NCBI GenBank assembly: GCA_023380305.1
Contig: JAMCQZ010000009.1
Location: 1-38,964 of the forward strand
Reading direction: 5' to 3'
DNA: 38,964 nucleotides
Source: Patescibacteria group bacterium
GTDB taxonomy: Bacteria > Patescibacteriota > Minisyncoccia > UBA6257 > Colwellbacteraceae
Position numbers and translations under genes: made by a program
Shown: piece by piece, positions 1 to 7,812 of the stretch
How positions within the stretch are numbered: position 1 is the first letter of the stretch
How the letters are laid out: every line of letters begins with the position of its first letter
The notes under the pieces: generated by a model
Seen by the model: only the letters and a program-made list of their open reading frames with translations
Told to the model about the DNA's origin: nothing
The model's database searches: none

Positions 1-14
1 CATCGCTATTGAAC

Positions 15-392
15 TCAAATTTCAAAAAGAATTTCTCCTCCGACTTTTTGTTTCCTCGCTTCTGCATCGTTCAAAATCCCCTTCGGGGTCGAGAAGAAAT
101 AATTGCCGTAACCCTGGTGGGATCGTCTGATCTCCTTATAACCAAGATACATCTTTCTCGACGGCTTGCTCCAAAGCTTAATTTCGGAGAAAACCGATCC
201 GTTTTTATCGTCTTTGAGTTCAATAGCGATGACTTTTTTGAGGCTTCGTCCTTTTTTCTCAACCGAAGCCAAATAGCCGCTCTTTACCAAAGCCTCCAAG
301 ACGGCCATGTCCATCTTCGAGAAAGGCACCTTCAATGATTTCTTGCCGGAAAGAAGCGCGTTTTTTATTTTAATCAGAGTCTGTATATACAT
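15..392 (-). CDS. rpsH: 30S ribosomal protein S8
   Basis: 125-aa ORF with S8-like sequence (SRKMYLGYKEIRRSHQGYGNYFFSTPKGILNDAEARKQKVGGEILFEI); directly follows S14 in spc order. Confidence 0.93.
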   Translation of the reverse strand: MYIQTLIKIKNALLSGKKSLKVPFSKMDMAVLEALVKSGYLASVEKKGRSLKKVIAIELKDDKNGSVFSEIKLWSKPSRKMYLGYKEIRRSHQGYGNYFFSTPKGILNDAEARKQKVGGEILFEI

Positions 393-395
393 TTT

Positions 396-581
396 TTACC
401 AAGACGATTTTTTTACTCCGGGAATCTGACCTTTCGAAGCCATTTCCCTGAAACAGATCCGGCACAATCCGAAATCGCGCAAATAGCCATGTTTGCGGCC
501 GCAACGAAAACATCGCCTGACTTCGCGGGTGCTGAATTTGGGCTTTTTTTGCGCTCTCGCTATGACTGATTCTTTGGCCAT
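396..581 (-). CDS. rpsN: 30S ribosomal protein S14, zinc-binding type
   Basis: 61-aa ORF with [23 protein letters not shown] double CxxC and C-terminal [11 protein letters not shown]. Confidence 0.95.
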   Translation of the reverse strand: MAKESVIARAQKKPKFSTREVRRCFRCGRKHGYLRDFGLCRICFREMASKGQIPGVKKSSW

Positions 582-588
582 CTTATTT

Positions 589-1068
589 TTACTTTGCTAA
601 TGGTATCCCTTGTTCCCTATAAAAATCAATAGCTTTTTCCTTGTTTTTTAAGTGGGCGGCGAGCGTCACTTCGATGCCGAAATTGACGCGACTCGTCTCC
701 GGATTGATTTCCGGGAAAACCAGCTGGTCCTTGAATCCAAAGGACATGTTGCCGTTTTGGTCGATGCTTTTCGGACTCAAACCGCGGAAGTCCCTGACGC
801 GCGGGAGCACGACATTCACCACTCTCGAGAGAAAATCCTTCATCCTTTTTTTCCTCAAAACCACTTTCAAGCCAACCACTTCGCCCTGGCGCACCTTGAA
901 TCCGGCGATGGATTTCTTCGCCTTGGTAACCGCCGGTTTCTGGCCGGTGATGGCGGCGACTTCCTTCATAATTTCGGGCAACACTTTTTCCTCAAATTGA
1001 GGGCTCGTGAGCCTTTGCTTGCCGACACCGACGGAAACGATGATTTTTTCTAAATAGTCGCTTTGCAT
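589..1068 (-). CDS. rplE: 50S ribosomal protein L5, start re-called to internal ATG
   Basis: L5 motifs [23 protein letters not shown] and [20 protein letters not shown]. The first 25 aa of the ORF track call lie in overlapping L24 sequence and do not resemble L5; [10 protein letters not shown] is the plausible start. Confidence 0.92.
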   Translation of the reverse strand: MQSDYLEKIIVSVGVGKQRLTSPQFEEKVLPEIMKEVAAITGQKPAVTKAKKSIAGFKVRQGEVVGLKVVLRKKRMKDFLSRVVNVVLPRVRDFRGLSPKSIDQNGNMSFGFKDQLVFPEINPETSRVNFGIEVTLAAHLKNKEKAIDFYREQGIPLAK

Positions 1069-1355
1069 TTTTTGCAATATCTTTCTTTGTTTTTCCCCTC
1101 GACGCGGTGTCCGACTCTCGCATGCTTGCCGCACCGCGGGCAAACCAAAATAACGTTTGAAAGGTCGAGCGGCCGCGAGATAGTCACAAACTGACCCTTC
1201 TCCCCTTCTTTTTTCGGTTTGACGGCTTTTTTATACTGGTTCACGCCGGAAATAACGGCTTTATTGAGTTTCGTGTCCACCTTAAGCACTTTCCCGGACT
1301 TGCCGGCATTCTTGCCCTTCAATATGTAAACTGTGTCGTTTTTCTTGATGTTCAT
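1050..1355 (-). CDS. rplX: 50S ribosomal protein L24
   Basis: KOW-type start (VYILKGKNAGKSGKVLKVD) and C-terminal CPRCGKHARVG...[10 protein letters not shown]. Confidence 0.94.
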   Translation of the reverse strand: MNIKKNDTVYILKGKNAGKSGKVLKVDTKLNKAVISGVNQYKKAVKPKKEGEKGQFVTISRPLDLSNVILVCPRCGKHARVGHRVEGKNKERYCKKCKATI

Positions 1356-1359
1356 GGTT

Positions 1360-1728
1360 TTAAACTACTTCTTGGGCCAAGGAAACGATTTTTTCAAATC
1401 CCTTTTCTTTGAGTTCCCTCGGAATGGGACCGAAAATTCTAGTGCCCAAAGGCTCCTTTTTGACGTTCACGATGACGGCCGAGTTGTCGTCAAATCGGAC
1501 GTACAAACCGCCCGGCCTCCGCAACGCGTTCTTGGTGCGAACGACAACCGCCTTAACAATATCCTTTTTCTTGATGTTCTTGCGAGGCTCCGCGGTCTGC
1601 ACCGAAGCGACGATGATGTCGCCCACCCGCGCATAGCGTTTGCGGCTGCCGCCAAGAACCCTAAAGCACCGAATGGTTTTGGCTCCGGAATTGTCCGCTA
1701 CTTTTAATATGGCTCTTTCTTGAATCAT
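1360..1728 (-). CDS. rplN: 50S ribosomal protein L14
   Basis: [28 protein letters not shown]...[25 protein letters not shown]. Confidence 0.97.
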   Translation of the reverse strand: MIQERAILKVADNSGAKTIRCFRVLGGSRKRYARVGDIIVASVQTAEPRKNIKKKDIVKAVVVRTKNALRRPGGLYVRFDDNSAVIVNVKKEPLGTRIFGPIPRELKEKGFEKIVSLAQEVV

Positions 1729-1734
1729 ATTCTT

Positions 1735-1995
1735 TTAAGCTGTTTTGGCGATAACCCTCCAACGCTTATCTTTGGAAAGCGGCCTGGTTTCCTCGATGAC
1801 GACCTTGTCTCCGATTTTATACATTCCGTCCTCGGCTTCAGCCTTGAAGCGGGTGTTCTTGCTGTAATATTTCTGATATTTCGGATCTTTGCGCGTATGC
1901 GAAACCTCGACAACCACGGTCTTTTTCATTTTGTCGGAAACGACAACGCCCACGAGCTTCCGAGAATTATTTTTTTGAACCTTGTTTTCTTCCAT
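1735..1995 (-). CDS. rpsQ: 30S ribosomal protein S17
   Basis: GVVVSDKMKKTVVVEVSHTRKDPKYQKYYSKNTRF...DKVVIEETRPLSKDKRWRV. Confidence 0.95.
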   Translation of the reverse strand: MEENKVQKNNSRKLVGVVVSDKMKKTVVVEVSHTRKDPKYQKYYSKNTRFKAEAEDGMYKIGDKVVIEETRPLSKDKRWRVIAKTA

Positions 1996-2005
1996 GTTTT
2001 AAAAA

Positions 2006-2419
2006 TTAAGATTTTTTGATGATTCTCGTTCTAAAAGGAAGCTTGAATCCCGCAAGCGTCAAGGCACGTTCAGCCGTCGCGTCGCTCACGCCGTCCATTT
2101 CAAAAATCACCCTTCCCGGTTTCACAGCGAAAATATAATGGTCGACATTGCCCTTGCCTCCTCCCATAGTCACTTCCGGCGGCCTCTGGGTTACCGGCTT
2201 GTCCGGGAAAATTCTTATCCAGATCTTGCCTTCCCTCTTGATAAAGTTGGTCAAAGTCTTTCTGGCCGCTTCGATCTGTTTCGAATTGATTCTCTTGGCT
2301 TCCAACGCCTGCAACCCAAAGCTGCCGTGGCTCAAAGCCATGCCGCGAGTCTCGGTCTCACGCTTGCGCGACCGGCCCTTTTGCCATTTGCGATGTTTTA
2401 CTTTTTTGGGAATAAGCAT
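2006..2419 (-). CDS. rplP: 50S ribosomal protein L16
   Basis: MLIPKKVKHRKWQKGRSRK...FPDKPVTQRPPEVTMGGGKGNVDHYIFAVKPGRVIFEM. Confidence 0.96.
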   Translation of the reverse strand: MLIPKKVKHRKWQKGRSRKRETETRGMALSHGSFGLQALEAKRINSKQIEAARKTLTNFIKREGKIWIRIFPDKPVTQRPPEVTMGGGKGNVDHYIFAVKPGRVIFEMDGVSDATAERALTLAGFKLPFRTRIIKKS

Positions 2420-2437
2420 TGGATTTAGATGACTATT

Positions 2438-3118
2438 TTAGGCAGATTTTTCTTGATTAGTAAAGACTTCTCCTTTGTAAATCCAGACTTTGATGCCGAC
2501 CGTCCCGTAGGTCGCGAAAGCGGTGGCTTCGGCGTAATCGATATCGGCCCGCAAGCTCGAAAGAGGCAAGCTGCCCCTGGTCAGCCATTCGCGGCGGGAA
2601 ATTTCCGCGCCGTCCAAACGGCCGGAAAGCTTGATTTTCACTCCCTTCACGTCCCGGTGATTCATAACATCTTCGATGGCTTTCTTGATGGTCGGCCTGA
2701 AGCGGAACCTTTTTTCCAAATCATTCGCGATATTTTGGGCGACCACCTGGGCTGAAATGTCGCCGCGGCCGAGCTCGACGACGTTCAAACTGATTTCCGT
2801 CATCGGAAGCTTGCTCTTCTTGTGAAGCTTGGCGATTTCTTTATTTAACGCCTTGGTGATGTCTTCTATGCCTTTGCCGCCGCGACCGATGATGAGGCCC
2901 GGCCGGCTGGCTTTGATGATGATACGGCAGGAATTCGCCGTCCTTTCGATCTCAATCGAAGCGATGCCCGCCTCCCTCAATCTTTTATTGATCAATTTTC
3001 TGATGACGTTGTCTTCTTCCAGAACGAACTTCCGGTTTTTGGGGTCGGCAAACCAACGAGAATCCCAATTCTTCAGAACGCCCAATCTAAAGGATGTCGG
3101 TTTGATTTTTTGTGACAT
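2438..3118 (-). CDS. rpsC: 30S ribosomal protein S3
   Basis: KH-domain motif PGLIIGRGGKGIEDI and C-terminal domain ISRREWLTRGSLPLSSLRADIDYAEATAFATYGTVGIKVWIYKGE. Confidence 0.97.
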   Translation of the reverse strand: MSQKIKPTSFRLGVLKNWDSRWFADPKNRKFVLEEDNVIRKLINKRLREAGIASIEIERTANSCRIIIKASRPGLIIGRGGKGIEDITKALNKEIAKLHKKSKLPMTEISLNVVELGRGDISAQVVAQNIANDLEKRFRFRPTIKKAIEDVMNHRDVKGVKIKLSGRLDGAEISRREWLTRGSLPLSSLRADIDYAEATAFATYGTVGIKVWIYKGEVFTNQEKSA

Positions 3119-3124
3119 GGTGGT

Positions 3125-3652
3125 TTAAATGGATTTCCTTCTTATAACTCTCCTCACGAGCCCGGCCTTGTCTTTCGGCTCTTCGAGACCCGTAGTTTTT
3201 TCCGCCGTTTCGGCCGGAGCCTTGGTCTTCTTCGCCGGCTTGGCTGGCTTGGCCGCGGTTTTTTTCGACGCTTCCTTTCCGGATTTTTCGGCAAAAACGA
3301 ATTTGGCGGGTTTGATCTTCGCGGATTCCTCGAGCCTCATGAAAATATGGGAACGCTTTTTTTGAATCGGCGTCGCCCGTCCTTGAGCCCGCGGAAGCCA
3401 TCTTTTCAAAATTTGTCCTCCGTCAACCCGAATTTCTTTGATGGCCAATTTTTCCGGTTTGAATCCAAGATTTTTGGCGTTCGCTATGGCGCTGTCCAAG
3501 AGTTTGAGCATCGGTTTGACCGCCCGCTCCCTTCTTAAGGAAAGTTCGGCTTTAACCTCGAGCGCCGGCCTGTTTCTGATAAGGTCGGCAATGATCCTCG
3601 CTTTGCGCGGAGCCACGTCCAAATTTCTTAATATTGCTTTTATCTCTTGCAT
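3125..3652 (-). CDS. rplV: 50S ribosomal protein L22 with long basic C-terminal extension
   Basis: L22 core (VAPRKARIIADLIRNRPALEVKAEL...LKRWLPRAQGRATPIQKKRSHIFMRLEE) followed by a K/A/P-rich tail of ~60 aa. Confidence 0.94.
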   Translation of the reverse strand: MQEIKAILRNLDVAPRKARIIADLIRNRPALEVKAELSLRRERAVKPMLKLLDSAIANAKNLGFKPEKLAIKEIRVDGGQILKRWLPRAQGRATPIQKKRSHIFMRLEESAKIKPAKFVFAEKSGKEASKKTAAKPAKPAKKTKAPAETAEKTTGLEEPKDKAGLVRRVIRRKSI

Positions 3653-3657
3653 GATAA

Positions 3658-3993
3658 TTATTTTCCGGATTTAGCTGATGGCGCGGCCGCCGGCGCCGGG
3701 GCGCCTACTGTCTGGGATTTTTCCAGCTCTTTCTGTATCTTTCCGCCGTGGCGGACGAACTTGCGGGTCATGGCGAATTCGCCAAACTTGTGTCCGACCA
3801 TTTCCTCGCTCACTCTCACCTCGACAAAATCCTTGCCGTTGTGAACTCCAAAAACAAACCCCACCATTTCCGGAGCGATCGAACTCGATCGCGCCCACGT
3901 CTTAATAACCGTCTTGTCTCCCGGTTTCAAACTGGCGATCTTCTTTAAAAGACTCGCTTCGACGTATGGGCCTTTATGACTGCTTCTGGACAT
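3658..3993 (-). CDS. rpsS: 30S ribosomal protein S19
   Basis: [19 protein letters not shown]...[47 protein letters not shown] with A/P-rich tail. Confidence 0.96.
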   Translation of the reverse strand: MSRSSHKGPYVEASLLKKIASLKPGDKTVIKTWARSSSIAPEMVGFVFGVHNGKDFVEVRVSEEMVGHKFGEFAMTRKFVRHGGKIQKELEKSQTVGAPAPAAAPSAKSGK

Positions 3994-3996
3994 GTT

Positions 3997-4833
3997 TTAT
4001 TTCTTTTTTTGTCTTCGTTTCATTATCAAAACGTTTGACCATTTTTTCTTGTTTCTGGTCTTCCGGCCTCCGGTGATCTTGCCCCATTTGGTCTTTGGCT
4101 TTCTGGTGCCGCGAGGCTGTCTGCCTTCGCCACCGCCGTAGGGATGATCAACCGGATTCATCACCGATCCTCTCACCGTCGGCCTGATTCCCAGACCGCG
4201 GTTCCGACCGGCTTTGCCGATATTAACCAGGTTCCAATCGGAATTGGAAACCTGTCCCAAAGTGGCGAAGTTATTCCAAATCACCTTGCGGATTTCTCCC
4301 GAAGGCATTTTTAGCTGGGTGTATCCAGCGTCATGTCCCAAGACTTCGGCGGCCGAACCGGCGGAACGGACGACCTGTCCGCCCTTGCCCGGATTCAATT
4401 CGATGTTAAAAACGGTGTAACCGACCGGGATGTTTTTGAGAGCCAAACGGTTGCCCGGAATAAGCTCGGCGTTTTCGGCGGTGATAATGGTCGAACCGAC
4501 TTTGGCGCCCTGGGGCGCGATCGAATAACGCCTGGTGCCGTCTTTGTAGATAAGCTTCATGATAAAGGCGGTGCGGTAGGGATCGTATTCCAAGGATTCT
4601 ATCCTTGCCGGAATATTCAGTTTGTCGTTCCGCTTGAAATCAATGATCCTGTAGGTCCGCTTGTTGCCCGCGCCCTGGTGCCTCATGGTGATGCGGCCCT
4701 GGTTGTTGCGTCCGGCCCTGTCCTGGAGCTTCATCGTCAATTTCTTTTCGGGTTTCCGGCCGCTCAAAATCTGGCGGTAATCCGGAGCCGTCATGTGCCT
4801 TCTTGATGGAGTTGTCGGGTTATATTTTTTCAT
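3997..4833 (-). CDS. rplB: 50S ribosomal protein L2
   Basis: GRNNQGRITMRHQGAGNKRTYRIIDFKR...VRGSVMNPVDHPYGGGEGR. Confidence 0.97.
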   Translation of the reverse strand: MKKYNPTTPSRRHMTAPDYRQILSGRKPEKKLTMKLQDRAGRNNQGRITMRHQGAGNKRTYRIIDFKRNDKLNIPARIESLEYDPYRTAFIMKLIYKDGTRRYSIAPQGAKVGSTIITAENAELIPGNRLALKNIPVGYTVFNIELNPGKGGQVVRSAGSAAEVLGHDAGYTQLKMPSGEIRKVIWNNFATLGQVSNSDWNLVNIGKAGRNRGLGIRPTVRGSVMNPVDHPYGGGEGRQPRGTRKPKTKWGKITGGRKTRNKKKWSNVLIMKRRQKKK

Positions 4834-5071
4834 TGATGATTTGGCCCTTCTTTAAAGTGACGATGGCCTTCTTCAAATTCTTTTTGGCGATCCTCACGAT
4901 GTTCATGCCGATGACGTTCACCTTGTATTTTTTCTCAATCTGTTTTTTGACTTCGCTCTTATTTAAGGCGTTTTTAATGACAAAAACAAACTGGTTAAGC
5001 CCGCGAAGATCTCCGGCTTTCTCGCTCACGCGCAATTGGATATCGGTTGTATTTTGCTTATTTGACGGCAT
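4820..5071 (-). CDS. rplW: 50S ribosomal protein L23, short
   Basis: RVSEKAGDLRGLNQFVFVIKNALNKSEVKKQIEKKYKVNVIGMNIVRI...KKAIVTLKKGQ; position between L4 and L2; overlaps both. Confidence 0.92.
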   Translation of the reverse strand: MPSNKQNTTDIQLRVSEKAGDLRGLNQFVFVIKNALNKSEVKKQIEKKYKVNVIGMNIVRIAKKNLKKAIVTLKKGQIINEKI

Positions 5072-5696
5072 GGTAATGTGAATCTATCGCTTCGATCGCG
5101 TTTTTTTCTATAAAAATCTCCTTGAATTTCATCAAATCGTAGACATTCAGGTCTTTCGGCCCGAGACTCTTTACTTTCGGAAGATTGGCCGAAGCGCGAT
5201 GGATATTCTTGTTGCCGGCCTCCGGAATCAAAAGCGCGTTCGGCGTCTTTTTTCCGAAAAAGGCCTTTAGATGCGCATGAAGCATCTTGGTCTTCGGCTC
5301 GGCGATAGTCAGAGAATCGACAAACTTCACCTCGTTATCCTGTAATTTCCTGGCGAGGACGCTAAACATCGCCGCCTGTCTCATCTTCTGGTTCAGTTTG
5401 ACCGAATAATCCCTCTCCTTCTTGGGGCCGTGGCTCACGCCGCCGCCTTTCCAAATCGGAGACCTGGTCGAACCGTGCCTGGCGCGACCGGTTCCTTTCT
5501 GACGCCAAGGTTTTTTGCCGCCTCCGGAGACTTCGCCGCGGCCCTTCGCGTGGGCGAACGGCTTGCGGCTATTCTTCTCCTGGGTATCCAAAGCCTGTTT
5601 TACCAGATCGGGCTTCCACGGATAACCGAAAATCCGGTCGGGTATTTCCACCTTGTCGATCACTTCCATCTTGGCGTTGTAGAGATCGGCTTTCAT
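5058..5696 (-). CDS. rplD: 50S ribosomal protein L4
   Basis: KKPWRQKGTGRARHGSTRSPIWKGGGVSHGPKKERDYSVKLNQKMRQAA. Confidence 0.96.
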   Translation of the reverse strand: MKADLYNAKMEVIDKVEIPDRIFGYPWKPDLVKQALDTQEKNSRKPFAHAKGRGEVSGGGKKPWRQKGTGRARHGSTRSPIWKGGGVSHGPKKERDYSVKLNQKMRQAAMFSVLARKLQDNEVKFVDSLTIAEPKTKMLHAHLKAFFGKKTPNALLIPEAGNKNIHRASANLPKVKSLGPKDLNVYDLMKFKEIFIEKNAIEAIDSHYHAVK

Positions 5697-5697
5697 G

Positions 5698-6120
5698 TTA
5701 GAAGTAGATTTTGATTTTGTTGCCGTTGTTGCCCGGAATAGCTCCTTTCAAAGCCATCGTCTTCGCTTCGCGATTCCATTCGATGACTTTGACGTTCTTC
5801 ACGGTCTTCCGATCCACGCCCATGTGGCCGGCCATTTTGTGGCCCTTTAGAACTCTCTGTGGAGCAGTCGCTCCGATCGAGCCCGGAGCACGAAAGCGAT
5901 CCTTCTGTCCGTGGGTTTTCGGACCGCCTCCGAATCCCCAACGCTTCACGCCGCCCTGGAAACCGCGGCCCTTGGTGGTGCCGACGATCTTCACGGAAGC
6001 GTTCTCCGCGATTTCGACGTCGGCCGGCATATCCAAAACCGCCACCAAAGTAACCGGAATCACTCTGTCTTCCTTGAAGACCTGGGTCATTTTGATTTTT
6101 TTAGCGGTAATGTATGCCAT
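5698..6120 (-). CDS. rplC: 50S ribosomal protein L3, short form
   Basis: N-terminal KKIKMTQVFKEDRVIPVTLV and C-terminal VGTTKGRGFQGGVKRWGFGGGPKTHGQKDRFRAPGSIGATAPQRVLKGHKMAGHMG; only 140 aa. Confidence 0.93.
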   Translation of the reverse strand: MAYITAKKIKMTQVFKEDRVIPVTLVAVLDMPADVEIAENASVKIVGTTKGRGFQGGVKRWGFGGGPKTHGQKDRFRAPGSIGATAPQRVLKGHKMAGHMGVDRKTVKNVKVIEWNREAKTMALKGAIPGNNGNKIKIYF

Positions 6121-6135
6121 GGTTTTAGCGCCTTA

Positions 6136-6166
6136 AAAAATAACCGAGGAAGCCTCGGTTATTTTT
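6136..6166 (-). terminator. Strong intrinsic terminator/attenuator between rpsJ and rplC
   Basis: Perfect inverted repeat AAAAATAACCGAGG-AAG-CCTCGGTTATTTTT; U-tract on the minus strand. Confidence 0.75.
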
Positions 6167-6198
6167 GGGATTTCTTATTGGCTATCCTCTATCTTATA

Positions 6199-6504
6199 CT
6201 ACACTGTTTTTATTTCGATGTCTACCCCCGCGGGCAGATTCAAGTCGGATAGCGCCTCGATCAGCTTTTGCGTCGGATTAAGAATGTCGATGAGCCTCTT
6301 ATGAATCCTCATTTCGAACTGCTCTCTCGCGTTCTTGTGGACGAAGGTCGAGCGATTGACCGTATATTTCTTGAATTCCGTCGGAAGCGGCATCGGACCG
6401 ACAAGTTTCGTGTCCATTCGCTCCAAGACCTCCATAATCTGCTTGCAGGAATTGTCCGCCAGCTTCTGATCGTATGATTTGATTCTTAACCTAAGCTTTT
6501 CCAC
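6199..6504 (-). CDS. rpsJ: 30S ribosomal protein S10
   Basis: KLRLRIKSYDQKLADNSCKQIMEVLERMDTKLVGPMPLPTEFKKYTVNRSTFVHKNAREQFEMRIHKRLIDI. Confidence 0.97.
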   Translation of the reverse strand: MEKLRLRIKSYDQKLADNSCKQIMEVLERMDTKLVGPMPLPTEFKKYTVNRSTFVHKNAREQFEMRIHKRLIDILNPTQKLIEALSDLNLPAGVDIEIKTV

Positions 6505-6515
6505 GTTAGAGCAGA

Positions 6516-7715
6516 TTATTTGATGATTTTGGAGATGACTCCGGCGCCAACAGTCTTGCCTCCTTCGCGGATGGCGAAATGCTGTTTTTCCTCAAGAGCG
6601 ATCGGAGCGATGAGCTTGATCGTTACGTTAACGGTGTCTCCCGGCATAGCCATTTCCATGCCTTGAGGCAAAATCATTTCTCCGGTAACGTCCGTGGTTC
6701 TCACATAGAACTGCGGCTTGTAGCCCGGAAAAACCGGAGTGTGTCTGCCGCCCTCTTCCTTGGTCAAAAGATAAACTTCAGCCTCGAATTCGGTGTGCGG
6801 AGTAACCGATCCCGGTTTGGCGATGATCTGTCCGCGCTCCACGTCTTCTTTCTTGGTGCCGCGAATCAAAATGCCGACGTTGTCTCCGGCCTGCCCCTCG
6901 TCCAAGGTCTTGTTAAACATCTCCACTCCGGTAACGACGGTCTTTACGGTCGGTTTCAAACCGATGAGTTCGACTTCGTCGTTCACGTGCACGATTCCCC
7001 TCTCGACGCGGCCGGTCACCACGGTGCCGCGGCCTTCGATCGAGAAGATGTCTTCGATCGGCATCAAAAACGGTTTGTCCGTTTCCCTCTTCGGTTCCGG
7101 AACATAGTTATCCAAGGCGTCGACCAATTCCAAAATCGGTTTGACGGCTGGATCATCGAGCGAAGTGGCTTCGAGCGCCTTTAAAGCCGATCCTTTGATA
7201 ATCGGCACTTCGTTGCCCGGATAGCTGTATTTGGAAAGAAGTTCTCTGACTTCGGCTTCGACGAGCGAAATAAGTTCGGGATCGTCGACCATGTCCACTT
7301 TATTCAAGAAGACGACCAAAGCCGGAACGCCGACCTGGTGAGCGAGCAAGATGTGCTCTCTCGTCTGAGGCATCGGGCCGTCAGCGGCGGAAACGACAAG
7401 AATCGCTCCGTCCATCTGGGCGGCGCCGGTGATCATGTTTTTAATGTAATCCGCGTGTCCCGGAGCGTCGATGTGGGCGTAATGCCTCTTCTCCGACTCG
7501 TACTCCGAGTGATGCAAAGCGATAGTGATACCGCGAGCCTTCTCTTCCGGCGCGTTATCGATATCATCGACTTTCTCTTCTTTCTTCGCGAAACCTTTAA
7601 GGTGAAGAACGTGGGTAATCGCCGCGGTCAACGTGGTTTTACCATGGTCGACGTGACCGATGGTGCCGACGTTAACGTGCGGTTTCGTTCTGGTATATTT
7701 CTCTTTTTCGGCCAT
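6516..7715 (-). CDS. tuf: Elongation factor Tu
   Basis: [24 protein letters not shown]...[43 protein letters not shown]. Confidence 0.99.
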   Translation of the reverse strand: MAEKEKYTRTKPHVNVGTIGHVDHGKTTLTAAITHVLHLKGFAKKEEKVDDIDNAPEEKARGITIALHHSEYESEKRHYAHIDAPGHADYIKNMITGAAQMDGAILVVSAADGPMPQTREHILLAHQVGVPALVVFLNKVDMVDDPELISLVEAEVRELLSKYSYPGNEVPIIKGSALKALEATSLDDPAVKPILELVDALDNYVPEPKRETDKPFLMPIEDIFSIEGRGTVVTGRVERGIVHVNDEVELIGLKPTVKTVVTGVEMFNKTLDEGQAGDNVGILIRGTKKEDVERGQIIAKPGSVTPHTEFEAEVYLLTKEEGGRHTPVFPGYKPQFYVRTTDVTGEMILPQGMEMAMPGDTVNVTIKLIAPIALEEKQHFAIREGGKTVGAGVISKIIK

Positions 7716-7812
7716 TTTTGAATTTTTAATTTTTATGACTTTGCGACTTTAAAATATTACTGATTGATGACGATAATGTCAAGGTTTTTCCTGGCTTTTT
7801 TCCGATGCCGGG

